The position numbers were made by a program, and so were the translations under genes. The notes under the pieces are model-generated. The model worked only from the letters and a program-made list of their open reading frames with translations, ran no database searches and had not been told where the DNA came from. Positions 45,947 to 53,252 of a stretch of DNA of 64,000 nt are shown piece by piece. This DNA comes from a virus. The stretch spans positions 62,001-126,000 of IMG/VR virus record IMGVR_UViG_3300047552_001097. One strand, 5' to 3'. Position 1 is the stretch's first letter; every line of letters begins with the position of its first letter.

Positions 45947-45985
45947 ATAAAAGAGCTATAAGTCTTATTTATATAGCTCTTTTAT
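45947..45985 (-). terminator. Hairpin terminator between dUTPase and UDG genes
   Basis: A perfect 14-bp stem pairs 45947-45960 with 45972-45985 around an 11-base loop. It lies after the stop of the dUTPase gene in the leftward direction and before the UDG ATG, with AGAGCT in the stem core. It is likely a transcription terminator or processing site. Confidence 0.7.
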
Positions 45986-45997
45986 ATCATTTATTAC

Positions 45998-46549
45998 TTA
46001 ATTAGTAGAACCAAATCCACCTCTATTCTCTTTAATATCCCAATCTTCAACTACTTGAACTAAGGGGTTATGTAAAGAATGAATGATTAATTGAGCTACT
46101 CTTTCTCCTTTAAGAATAAATATAGGGGAGTCATAAAGGGATATTAGAGGTAATAGAATCTCATCATTAGGTCCACAATAAGAGTAATCTATAACCCCTA
46201 CATTATTAATAAGTGACACTCCTAGCTTACTAGAGGTACTACTACGAGGATAGATTCCATACCAACAGGGCTCCTCATTCTTAATAATAATCCCAGTTTT
46301 TACTAGATTTAACTTATATTTCTTCCTTTTGATATAGTCTTTACCTACTAATCCTAGAGATTCTAACTGTGGAAGTAACTCTTTATTCTCTAAACTAATA
46401 ATCTTTATATATTCATATTCAAACTTCACATCCTTAAAACTAGGGATAATACAATCTTCTGCTACACAAATATCATATCCACAATCTGTAGGAGAGGATT
46501 TAGATAATTGATTAGAGGGACAATGAGGTAGTTTAAATACTTTAAGCAT
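45998..46549 (-). CDS. dut: dUTPase (deoxyuridine triphosphatase)
   Basis: The 183-residue protein has all main trimeric dUTPase motifs: DCGYDI near residue 22 (motif 1), YPRSSTSSKLG (motif 2), NVGVID plus YCGPNDE (motif 3), GERVAQLI (motif 4) and the C-terminal RGGFGSTN (motif 5) that caps the active site. It hydrolyses dUTP to dUMP and keeps uracil out of DNA. The extra 30 or so residues compared with usual dUTPases are between motifs 1 and 2. It overlaps the small gene upstream by 8 bases. Confidence 0.95.
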   Translation of the reverse strand: MLKVFKLPHCPSNQLSKSSPTDCGYDICVAEDCIIPSFKDVKFEYEYIKIISLENKELLPQLESLGLVGKDYIKRKKYKLNLVKTGIIIKNEEPCWYGIYPRSSTSSKLGVSLINNVGVIDYSYCGPNDEILLPLISLYDSPIFILKGERVAQLIIHSLHNPLVQVVEDWDIKENRGGFGSTN

Positions 46550-46868
46550 CTATATTACTAGGTAAAGAACACATTATAATGGGAATTTGATTTAGATAAC
46601 AATAACTATAAGGAATTATATAATCATAGTTCAGGGGTTTATTTTTTCCTATCCTTAAAATAATAACTAAATCTTTATCTATAAAACTATAATTAAGTTT
46701 TATAGATTTATTTATTATTTTATCTATATCTATAGGATATGAGTTGAATAAACTAGAGCTTATGGTTATATCCTTTTCATTTATCTTAGGATAAGTTCCT
46801 TTTATGATTTCTATAACATCTTTATATTTAACTTTAAGGTGGGAAGGGTAGAATAGACCTACATTCAT
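46542..46868 (-). CDS. Hypothetical protein, 108 aa
   Basis: This 108-residue protein overlaps both neighbours (4 bases with the clamp gene, 8 with dUTPase), so it is coupled in the operon. It has an alternating strand-helix pattern, starts with a hydrophobic MNVGLFYPS strand and ends with a hydrophobic PIIMCSLPS segment. A small nucleotide- or DNA-binding role is possible, but no motif supports this. Confidence 0.55.
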   Translation of the reverse strand: MNVGLFYPSHLKVKYKDVIEIIKGTYPKINEKDITISSSLFNSYPIDIDKIINKSIKLNYSFIDKDLVIILRIGKNKPLNYDYIIPYSYCYLNQIPIIMCSLPSNIDA

Positions 46869-48022
46869 ACTAGATAAAAAGAGGGACTAATTAAACCAGT
46901 TGGGTGTCCGTTGAAATTAATAGAAGGATTAATAACTAACCATATAGATTCTAGAGTATTAATATCTACTTCTGTATTTTCTTCATGGGATACAAGTTTA
47001 AGAGATAAATTATGGTTATTAAGTTTAAGTGTGGATAGAAGTTTAATTAGAAAAGAACTATTTATATCTATATTCTTCCATTGTCCTGTTAGAGATAGAA
47101 GTTGTATAGCTGCTGGTTCAGTGGAATATTTCCCTTTAATATTTAATTCTCCATTAGATAAAGATAGAGATAGAACATCAATAGGAGATAACCCAGTAGA
47201 TTGCCAATCGCATGCAGCTAGTAATTGTTGATATGATATCTGTATCTCTCCTAGTGGTTGTAGGTCCATTAAGTAATTATTAATTTTATATTCACTACTT
47301 AGACTAGGAACAGACCTGAATATAAAGTTAATTCTCTCTGTTACTATTTGAAATATATCAGGATACTGAGATTTATATAAAGAAAAGTGTTCACTATTCT
47401 TTATAAAATCAGCTATATACCTCTTGATAATAACCTCTGTAGAGTTAGAAGGATTGTCATCTAAGTTCTGTGTATATCTAATCATAGAGTTTCCTAATGG
47501 GTCTCTACACATAAATCTAATAGTAGAAGACTCTATATTTATATTAATAAGAGCCTCTTTATTAGAGAAAGAGACAATGTTATTAAATAGAAAGGGGGTC
47601 TCTACATTATCTATAATAATAGGTTCCCAATCTATCTCCTTAGATAAAGGGCTATCTTCAAAGGGAACTCTCTCTTTAGAATATTGATAAGTAGGCTTTT
47701 GGATAGTACCTAATGACAATAAATCAAAGGTAATAGTATCCTTATTCCCAATAATATATAGCTCTACATCATTAGGTAATCTCTTTACTAGTTCGGATAT
47801 ATAGTTAGATTGAACTAATATATGCCCCTCTTCTATACAGCTTCCAGTTAGTTTAAGGATTACATTATGACTATTAGAGTTAACTACTTGTGCAAATATC
47901 CCATCCTTTGTACTCTTAATAGCTATACACAACTCTTCAATACAACTATTCATATCATTAACTAAAGGTAATAGCTTAGCTAAATAGTTCTTTAGTTGAG
48001 TAGATGTTGTTTGAATCTTCAT
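46865..48022 (-). CDS. Sliding clamp, DnaN (beta)-like
   Basis: The 385-residue protein has the length and domain pattern of bacterial beta clamps: three repeated beta-alpha-beta domains of roughly 125 residues. Its N-terminal ATSTQLKNYLAKLLPL-like first helix, a VKRLP segment near 83 and a C-terminal beta sheet region fit. The sequence is divergent from DnaN, so the assignment rests on fold-like pattern and on the clamp-loader gene nearby. It would tether the phage polymerase to DNA. An AGAGG Shine-Dalgarno-like sequence lies upstream of the ATG. Confidence 0.7.
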   Translation of the reverse strand: MKIQTTSTQLKNYLAKLLPLVNDMNSCIEELCIAIKSTKDGIFAQVVNSNSHNVILKLTGSCIEEGHILVQSNYISELVKRLPNDVELYIIGNKDTITFDLLSLGTIQKPTYQYSKERVPFEDSPLSKEIDWEPIIIDNVETPFLFNNIVSFSNKEALININIESSTIRFMCRDPLGNSMIRYTQNLDDNPSNSTEVIIKRYIADFIKNSEHFSLYKSQYPDIFQIVTERINFIFRSVPSLSSEYKINNYLMDLQPLGEIQISYQQLLAACDWQSTGLSPIDVLSLSLSNGELNIKGKYSTEPAAIQLLSLTGQWKNIDINSSFLIKLLSTLKLNNHNLSLKLVSHEENTEVDINTLESIWLVINPSINFNGHPTGLISPSFYLV

Positions 48023-48032
48023 ACTTTACCTC

Positions 48033-48488
48033 TTATAAATACTCTTTTAACTCTTCACTTAATACCGATTCATCTTGCTGAGATTGCTCATATTTAATTA
48101 AAGAGAAGTTCTGTATTATAGATGAACAGTCTAGAATAATAGATAAATGTTTATTAAACTCTTCTATTACTTGTTTACATTTCTTATTTATTTTTTCTAT
48201 ATCTATATAATTAAAATGGGAAATAGCTACTATCTTTATTCTTTCATCTTCTAAATTGAGAGATAGAGTAGCATTACTAGGTCTTAATGTTAATAAAGAT
48301 ATAAGTAATGGGGTGGGAATATTATACTTAAGGTCTATTAATGGTAGTTCAAAGTATGAGTTTTCTTCATTTATATGTATAGATATTACATATTGGTTAT
48401 CTAATAACTTAATAACTTGTTGGTTATTAGAGGATTCTATAGAGAATTTATAGTTATTAAGAGAGGAAATAATAGATTGTAAATCCAT
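48033..48488 (-). CDS. Hypothetical protein, 151 aa
   Basis: The gene lies between the polymerase C-terminal part and the clamp, 8 bases after the former and 10 before the latter. The first half has clamp-like beta alternation, and the second half has a basic helix (KINKKCKQVIEEF) and an acidic tail. It might be a clamp-associated or single-strand-binding accessory protein. No family is recognised. Confidence 0.55.
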   Translation of the reverse strand: MDLQSIISSLNNYKFSIESSNNQQVIKLLDNQYVISIHINEENSYFELPLIDLKYNIPTPLLISLLTLRPSNATLSLNLEDERIKIVAISHFNYIDIEKINKKCKQVIEEFNKHLSIILDCSSIIQNFSLIKYEQSQQDESVLSEELKEYL

Positions 48489-48496
48489 ATTTATAT

Positions 48497-49423
48497 TTAG
48501 TGAATCCAGGATAAACCTATATTAACAGAGGCTTTAGAAGGGAAATCCTCATTAATTAAAGGAGAAAGTAGATAGGATTGAGCTTCCTCCATTAAGGATT
48601 TAATAAGATTAGCTTTATTCTTTACTTCCTCTGGTATAACAATCTTTAATGTATCTTCTTTTTCCCCTTCTATAACATTCATATTAGGTGGGGGTCCTGG
48701 AACTAATAGATTAATCTCATCATGTACACATATAGAAGCTGGAAAGATAATATCTTGTAATCTAGGGTCTTCTTCTATATATTTAAGTCCTAACTTAATC
48801 ATAATATTGCCAGTACCCTGGATAATAGCATTAGGGCCCTTTCTACCTATAGCATTAGCATTAGAAGCTCCCTTAGCATTATCCTCTCCTACAAATATTA
48901 ATCTATTACCTACAGTTCTTATCCTATTAGTAATCTTAGAGGACTCTGAATGATAGTCTAACCACTTCTTTAATCCAGGGAACTTCTTAAAGTAATTATT
49001 AAGAACGACCTCCGCCTCTTCTATAGACATTCCAAAGTCTGATGCAAATCCCTCTGCTCCTTTTCCATATATAGTAGAGAAGTTAATTATCTTACCTAAC
49101 TGTCTATAGTTAATACCATCTAAACCTCCCTTAGCCATCTTAGCTACATTCCAGGGTTCTATACTCTCTAAAGCCTTATTTAATCCAATGGCAGCAACTA
49201 AATGTAAATCAGTATAAGGATTCTCATAACTCATACCAGTATCATCTATTAAATAAGGTCTCTCCCTTTCTTCTTTAAATACATCTAGGAGAGCTGAGCA
49301 TTTATACTCATTAAATACAATAGCTGATACAATCCTTAACTCTTGACCAGAGAAGTCAGCAGATACCCAATAGTAACCCTCTGGAGCTATAAAAGCGTTT
49401 CTTAGATTAACTTTATATTTCAT
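48497..49423 (-). CDS. DNA polymerase I family, C-terminal (palm and fingers) part of a split gene
   Basis: The 308-residue protein carries the catalytic core of a family A polymerase. Motif A is DFSGQELR (residues 23-30), the fingers helix is RQLGKIINFSTIYG (107-120, with the R and K that hold the incoming nucleotide), and motif C is HDE at 234-236. It lacks the exonuclease and the start of the polymerase domain, which are in the gene at 49599-51011. In intact family members the residues just before VNLRNAF are continuous with the NIP segment that ends the first gene. The ATG is 4 bases beyond the stop of the 55-codon ORF. Together the two halves would give a complete enzyme. Confidence 0.93.
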   Translation of the reverse strand: MKYKVNLRNAFIAPEGYYWVSADFSGQELRIVSAIVFNEYKCSALLDVFKEERERPYLIDDTGMSYENPYTDLHLVAAIGLNKALESIEPWNVAKMAKGGLDGINYRQLGKIINFSTIYGKGAEGFASDFGMSIEEAEVVLNNYFKKFPGLKKWLDYHSESSKITNRIRTVGNRLIFVGEDNAKGASNANAIGRKGPNAIIQGTGNIMIKLGLKYIEEDPRLQDIIFPASICVHDEINLLVPGPPPNMNVIEGEKEDTLKIVIPEEVKNKANLIKSLMEEAQSYLLSPLINEDFPSKASVNIGLSWIH

Positions 49424-49427
49424 ATCT

Positions 49428-49595
49428 TTAAATAAAGGGGTTATCTGATAAATAAGGTAAATCAGCTACATTATCTACTATAGAGCTTATTACCATATTT
49501 GTAATCTTAGATTTTAATATATATAACCCCCTTTTATTTGGCATTAAAAATAACTCTACCTTACAATTTTTATCCTCATGTATCTTATATTTCAT
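49428..49595 (-). CDS. Small ORF (55 aa) between the two polymerase halves
   Basis: A 55-codon frame starts at the ATG at 49593-49595 and ends in TAA at 49428-49430, between the two polymerase genes. Its start MKYK matches the start MKYK of the C-terminal polymerase gene. At the DNA level the 11 bases ATGAAATATAA recur exactly 172 bases apart. No motif is present, and it is too small for a homing endonuclease. It may be an assembly factor for the split polymerase or leftover insertion sequence. Confidence 0.55.
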   Translation of the reverse strand: MKYKIHEDKNCKVELFLMPNKRGLYILKSKITNMVISSIVDNVADLPYLSDNPFI

Positions 49596-49598
49596 AAT

Positions 49599-51011
49599 CT
49601 ATCTAGTTTTATTTATAAGTTCTAATGGGATATTAACAATAACAGATTGTCTACCTGATACGGCTAATAGATTAGTTTTATCTTGATTAGATGCTTCATC
49701 TTGAGAGGATGTCATTCTACCGGTACTAGCACCTACTGAGTTAATAGGATAGTGTACAGCCTCTGTATTATCATCTATAGCTGATAGATATTTAGAAGCT
49801 TCTCTTCTTAGAACCTCTTTATTCTTATAGTTAATATATTCTTTAACTAGAAATATAAGTTTGTTTAGTTCTTCCTTACTTTCTAATTCTTTATATCTAT
49901 TAGAGTTATCTAGATCTATATCTATTTCACTAGGTTCTTCCTCTGTATCTATAGATTTCTCTATTTGTTCTAAGTCCTTAAGTAGAGTTTCAATAGAGTT
50001 CTTCTGAGCATTGGTTAGTTTTAAACCTGTTTGCTTTAATTGAATATTAAATAAATCTACTAGTTTCTTACTATTATTAAGAACTGTAGATATCTCATTA
50101 GGTATAACTATTTGTCTTACTAACTTATCTTCTATAAGATTAAGGGAGTATTGAATAGGTAATTTAAGAATCTTACATAGACTAAGAATAGACTTATTAA
50201 TAGAACTTTCACATTCTTTAACAATCCCTTTAAGAATATGAGTGTTCATATAACACCCATTATATTCAGATAGAGATAAGATAGGAACCATCTTTTGGTC
50301 TAATAAGAACACTTCATGCTGATTAAGTTCTATAGATAAATCCTCAAATAGTCTATACCCTTCTATAACAATAGAGTAAAGGGGTTTATTCTTATAAGGG
50401 TTCCAACTACCTTTAGGGGCTCCTACATCTATAGCTGAGTATATAAGCTGTTCTTTAGTTAGATTAGTCTCTTCCCAATTACTAGTTTGCAGAGATTTAT
50501 CTAGGACTAGACCATATCCTCTAGAGTTATTAAAATAGTCCTTAGCTAGAGTATATAGACTAAATCCCTTAGCTCTAGCTGCTTTCCACCCGGTAGATAC
50601 AGCATGAGAACACATAGCTGTTTTAGAGTCCTTTATATTTCTAAATTTAATATTGAAATTAGATAGTAACATCTTATATTCAAAGGAAGCACTATGAGCT
50701 ATTAGAGTTATATCCTGTAGATGTTTATTATAAAGAGTCTCAATAAAGAATAGGCTATTAGATAGACCTATAGATTTAATATCAATAACCCAGGGTATAG
50801 CATTCTCCTCTATGTTTATTTGTAATAGGGCTATAAGAGAGTTATGAGGATTTAGTCCTTTATTCTTCCCTGGTTTATTAGGATTACCATAAGTTTCTGT
50901 GTCTATACAGGCATATCCTTTGTAGGAATTAATAAATGAATCTAGTTCTTTTAATTCATCTATATCCTTAATCAAATAGAAATCTATAATATCCGACTCA
51001 ATTAACTTCAT
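49599..51011 (-). CDS. DNA polymerase I family, N-terminal (3'-5' exonuclease and thumb) part
   Basis: The 470-residue protein has a proofreading exonuclease domain with DTE at 37-39 (motif I), AHSASFE near 105-111 (motif II) and YSAID at 191-195 (motif III, Y and D). The thumb region follows (about 210-420), with a charged helical part, then the start of the palm at TGRMTSS (about 428-434) and NIP near 460. The frame ends with LELINKTR at a TAG. It covers everything upstream of motif A; the rest is encoded at 48497-49423. It would act as the DNA polymerase with its partner. The divergent gene at 51050 is 38 bases away. Confidence 0.93.
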   Translation of the reverse strand: MKLIESDIIDFYLIKDIDELKELDSFINSYKGYACIDTETYGNPNKPGKNKGLNPHNSLIALLQINIEENAIPWVIDIKSIGLSNSLFFIETLYNKHLQDITLIAHSASFEYKMLLSNFNIKFRNIKDSKTAMCSHAVSTGWKAARAKGFSLYTLAKDYFNNSRGYGLVLDKSLQTSNWEETNLTKEQLIYSAIDVGAPKGSWNPYKNKPLYSIVIEGYRLFEDLSIELNQHEVFLLDQKMVPILSLSEYNGCYMNTHILKGIVKECESSINKSILSLCKILKLPIQYSLNLIEDKLVRQIVIPNEISTVLNNSKKLVDLFNIQLKQTGLKLTNAQKNSIETLLKDLEQIEKSIDTEEEPSEIDIDLDNSNRYKELESKEELNKLIFLVKEYINYKNKEVLRREASKYLSAIDDNTEAVHYPINSVGASTGRMTSSQDEASNQDKTNLLAVSGRQSVIVNIPLELINKTR

Positions 51012-51049
51012 ATTTATTAATAATACTAAAGGTAGTAGTAATAAAACTT

Positions 51050-51517
51050 ATGGAAAATGAAATAAGAGGTATAGGATTAAACTCTGCTGGGTTTATGGAA
51101 TTATTATGTGGAGCCTGTGATATTAGATTAATCATAGATATGAAGTGCTGTGAGATTAGATTAATAGTTGGGACTATATGTAGAACAGTTATTGTTTGGT
51201 CTGGAGAGGAGGCTGTTAGAGATATAAATAAACTAACAGTAATATTAAAACAAGCCTTTGCTTTAGGGTGTGTTACTTTAAGTATTATACCTTGTAGTTC
51301 TAGTGTTTGTAGAAATGCTTCTATGGTTCAAGGGGCTGTATCAACTATTGACCCTTTACTTCAAAGTATTAAGACTCAGATATATACTTCTCTTCTTACT
51401 CAACTTAATTCTTTATCTAATTGTTCTTCTGATGACCCTATACCTCCCCCAATCGATCCATCTAACCCTGTTACCATTAATCCTAATATAGGTTCATACA
51501 GGTCTTCCTGTTGTTAA
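51050..51517 (+). CDS. Cys-rich hypothetical protein, 155 aa
   Basis: The 155-residue protein has more than ten cysteines, dispersed in pairs (LLCGAC, KCCE, SSVC), a Pro-rich segment near 130-142 (PIPPPIDPSNP) and a C-terminal CC. Alternating hydrophobic residues in the first half point to beta structure. No family is recognised. It is divergent from the polymerase gene and convergent with the next gene, and the intervening hairpin starts at its stop codon. Confidence 0.6.
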   Translation: MENEIRGIGLNSAGFMELLCGACDIRLIIDMKCCEIRLIVGTICRTVIVWSGEEAVRDINKLTVILKQAFALGCVTLSIIPCSSSVCRNASMVQGAVSTIDPLLQSIKTQIYTSLLTQLNSLSNCSSDDPIPPPIDPSNPVTINPNIGSYRSSCC

Positions 51518-51565
51518 TAAATAAAAAAGAGATAGACTAGTAACCTATCTCTTTTTTATTTATTA
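51515..51565. terminator. Bidirectional terminator between convergent genes
   Basis: A perfect 21-bp stem pairs 51515-51535 with 51545-51565 around a 9-base loop. The inner part contains AAAAAAGAGATAG and its complement, so each strand has a T-run after the GC-containing stem, as needed for a terminator in either direction. Both flanking stop codons (51515-51517 and 51563-51565) are the outer ends of the arms. Confidence 0.85.
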
Positions 51566-51874
51566 TACTGTTTTTACTACTTCTTTATCCTCTACAACGA
51601 ATAGCTGTTCTTTAATAAATTTAATAGCTTCTTTAACTTGCTCCCTTTCTTGTTCTGTTAGTCTAATAGTGGGAATATACCTTTCATTAATAATATCTAA
51701 TTTGGTAGATAATGATTCTTTATCCTCTTTAATCTCTAAAGGACTAAAGTATTCATATAAACTATTTAAGAAAGTAACAACACCCTCATGTGTTGGTCTA
51801 TTAGCCATAAGTTCTTTAAGAACTGTATTTACAAATTCAATATTGGTCTTAATAGTCTCTAATGGTAAACTCAT
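51563..51874 (-). CDS. Hypothetical protein, 103 aa
   Basis: This 103-residue, helix-rich acidic protein with many Glu and Lys residues could form an amphipathic helical bundle. No motif is found. It is alone in its orientation between the terminator at 51515 and a divergent intergenic region at 51875, so it probably has its own promoter. The ATG has ATAAGAA about a dozen bases upstream. Confidence 0.6.
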   Translation of the reverse strand: MSLPLETIKTNIEFVNTVLKELMANRPTHEGVVTFLNSLYEYFSPLEIKEDKESLSTKLDIINERYIPTIRLTEQEREQVKEAIKFIKEQLFVVEDKEVVKTV

Positions 51875-51993
51875 ATATTTATATTTCTTATTAACTATTG
51901 TTTTATTATAATATATTTATTTATATTAATAGATATAAATTACCTATTGATATAAATAAGAAATTATATTATAAATAGTAATAAGAAAAACTA
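51875..51993. promoter_or_regulatory. Divergent promoter region (119 bp)
   Basis: This AT-rich stretch separates the leftward gene at 51563 and the rightward gene at 51994, so it must start transcripts both ways. GATATAAAT occurs twice (51932 and 51949), and ATAAGAA lies near each ATG. The part at 51949-51970, GATATAA followed 8 bases on by TTATAT, resembles 55660-55680 in a similar divergent junction. Exact promoter positions cannot be fixed by eye. Confidence 0.5.
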
Positions 51994-52230
51994 ATGAGAC
52001 CAGACTTAGAGATAGATGTAGAGATTATAGCTAATAATCCTTATAAAGAACCTTTATTAGTTAGTAATGAACATGGATTAAGAGTTTTATTACAACCTGG
52101 AGATTCTATAAGATTCCCTTTTAGATTTAATCCTAAAGAGTATCAAATAACCTCTGTTCTTTGTAAAACAAAGGCAGGTGGAGTATTTATTAAGTGTAAG
52201 AAATTTTATCTAGTATCTATTGATTTTTAA
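51994..52230 (+). CDS. Small hypothetical protein, 78 aa
   Basis: The 78-residue product is beta-rich with short strands and Lys-rich turns. It is the first gene of a rightward cluster that ends with RecA, and the next start follows its stop by one base. I recognise no motif. It resembles small structural or accessory proteins more than enzymes. Confidence 0.55.
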   Translation: MRPDLEIDVEIIANNPYKEPLLVSNEHGLRVLLQPGDSIRFPFRFNPKEYQITSVLCKTKAGGVFIKCKKFYLVSIDF

Positions 52231-52231
52231 T

Positions 52232-52780
52232 ATGTATAGTTCTTTACCTGTTATTAATATTAATGAATCTAATACAACAGAGTCTAATAGTATTAACTTT
52301 AATATTACTAGTCCTACATCCACTCCAGATGAATGTAATTTATTAACTATAGAGTATGGCAATTATATAAATATAGAGGAAAATAATATATGTGGTAATC
52401 CCCATTCTTCTTTAAACAGGTCAGTAGTACCCCCTTCTAGAGTTTCTATATCTAATGGTAAGAGTTCTAGAAATACTTATGATATACCTCCTTGCAAGGT
52501 TAAGGAAATAGACATTTCTTGTTTAGGTATAGAGGAATTACTTATGTTGCAAATAAAAGCTCTATGTGGCTCCTTATCCATTAGTTTTGATTGTAGTACA
52601 TGGATTTCTGGTAAAACATTTTTTATGGATTTAATACCTCCTTTAATTATTAATGGTTGTGAAGGAGACACAAGTAGTCAAGTAGAAAGTAGACCTAAAA
52701 AAGTTTATATGAGAAATAACTCTGTTGATTGTATTAAGGGTAAACCTGTTAAAGTAGAGTTTATAGCTGTAGGTCAATAG
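52232..52780 (+). CDS. Hypothetical protein, 182 aa
   Basis: I choose the ATG at 52232, one base after the upstream stop; a TTG at 52220 would overlap it. The 182-residue protein is rich in Ser, Asn and Ile with several cysteines (CNLL, CGNP, CKVK, CLG and CGS). The C-terminal half has beta alternation. No function is recognised. It precedes the nuclease and RecA genes in the same operon. Confidence 0.55.
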   Translation: MYSSLPVININESNTTESNSINFNITSPTSTPDECNLLTIEYGNYINIEENNICGNPHSSLNRSVVPPSRVSISNGKSSRNTYDIPPCKVKEIDISCLGIEELLMLQIKALCGSLSISFDCSTWISGKTFFMDLIPPLIINGCEGDTSSQVESRPKKVYMRNNSVDCIKGKPVKVEFIAVGQ

Positions 52781-52781
52781 T

Positions 52782-53252
52782 ATGGATAATTGCCCCTTTG
52801 AATATAAATTAAATTGTAGAAATAAAGATATTAAATGTAATAAATGTATAGCTAAGGACTCCTCTAATAAAGACCTTTATTATCTACCTATAGGCTCTCA
52901 CTTAAAGGAACATATTCTTAGTGAACAAATAAAGGAAAAAAAGAAAAAAGATAAAGCTATAGGTAGAAACTATTATAGAAAGGGTAGAAGTAATGAGATT
53001 AAGATTGCTAAAGAAATGGGTGAGTTTAATCCAACATCTAAGAGTAATGATGGTTATATAGATAGTAAGAAAGGGAAGCTGTATTTAGAGATAAAGACTA
53101 GGCTAAATAGTAAAAGAGTCTGGCCTAGTAAAGAGGAGTGGGATAAGTTTAAGACTAAGGGACTAGATATCTTTGTAGTAGATACAGGAAAGGATATTAG
53201 AGTTATACTTAGTAAAGAACTGTTCTTATCTTTATTGGATTTAGATGTATGA
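52782..53252 (+). CDS. PD-(D/E)XK endonuclease with N-terminal zinc-type cysteines
   Basis: The 156-residue protein has four cysteines in its first 22 residues (C4, C12, C19, C22), likely a zinc ribbon. The nuclease core shows E72 in GRSNEIKIAKEMG, then acid in SNDGYID (D90/D94), and YLEIKTR (E103, K105), the order expected of PD-(D/E)XK enzymes such as Hjc-type and Mrr-like endonucleases. It overlaps the recA gene by 4 bases, so DNA recombination is a likely role, perhaps as a junction or end nuclease. Confidence 0.8.
   Translation: MDNCPFEYKLNCRNKDIKCNKCIAKDSSNKDLYYLPIGSHLKEHILSEQIKEKKKKDKAIGRNYYRKGRSNEIKIAKEMGEFNPTSKSNDGYIDSKKGKLYLEIKTRLNSKRVWPSKEEWDKFKTKGLDIFVVDTGKDIRVILSKELFLSLLDLDV

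Noticed and set aside
46911-48453. Rightward ORFs opposite the clamp and polymerase-adjacent genes
   Set aside because: They overlap well-supported replication genes on the other strand and have no credible start or similarity.
49428-49599. Group I or II self-splicing intron in the polymerase gene
   Set aside because: The interval is about 172 bases, shorter than known self-splicing introns, and it carries an open frame with its own ATG. No intron core sequence was recognised.
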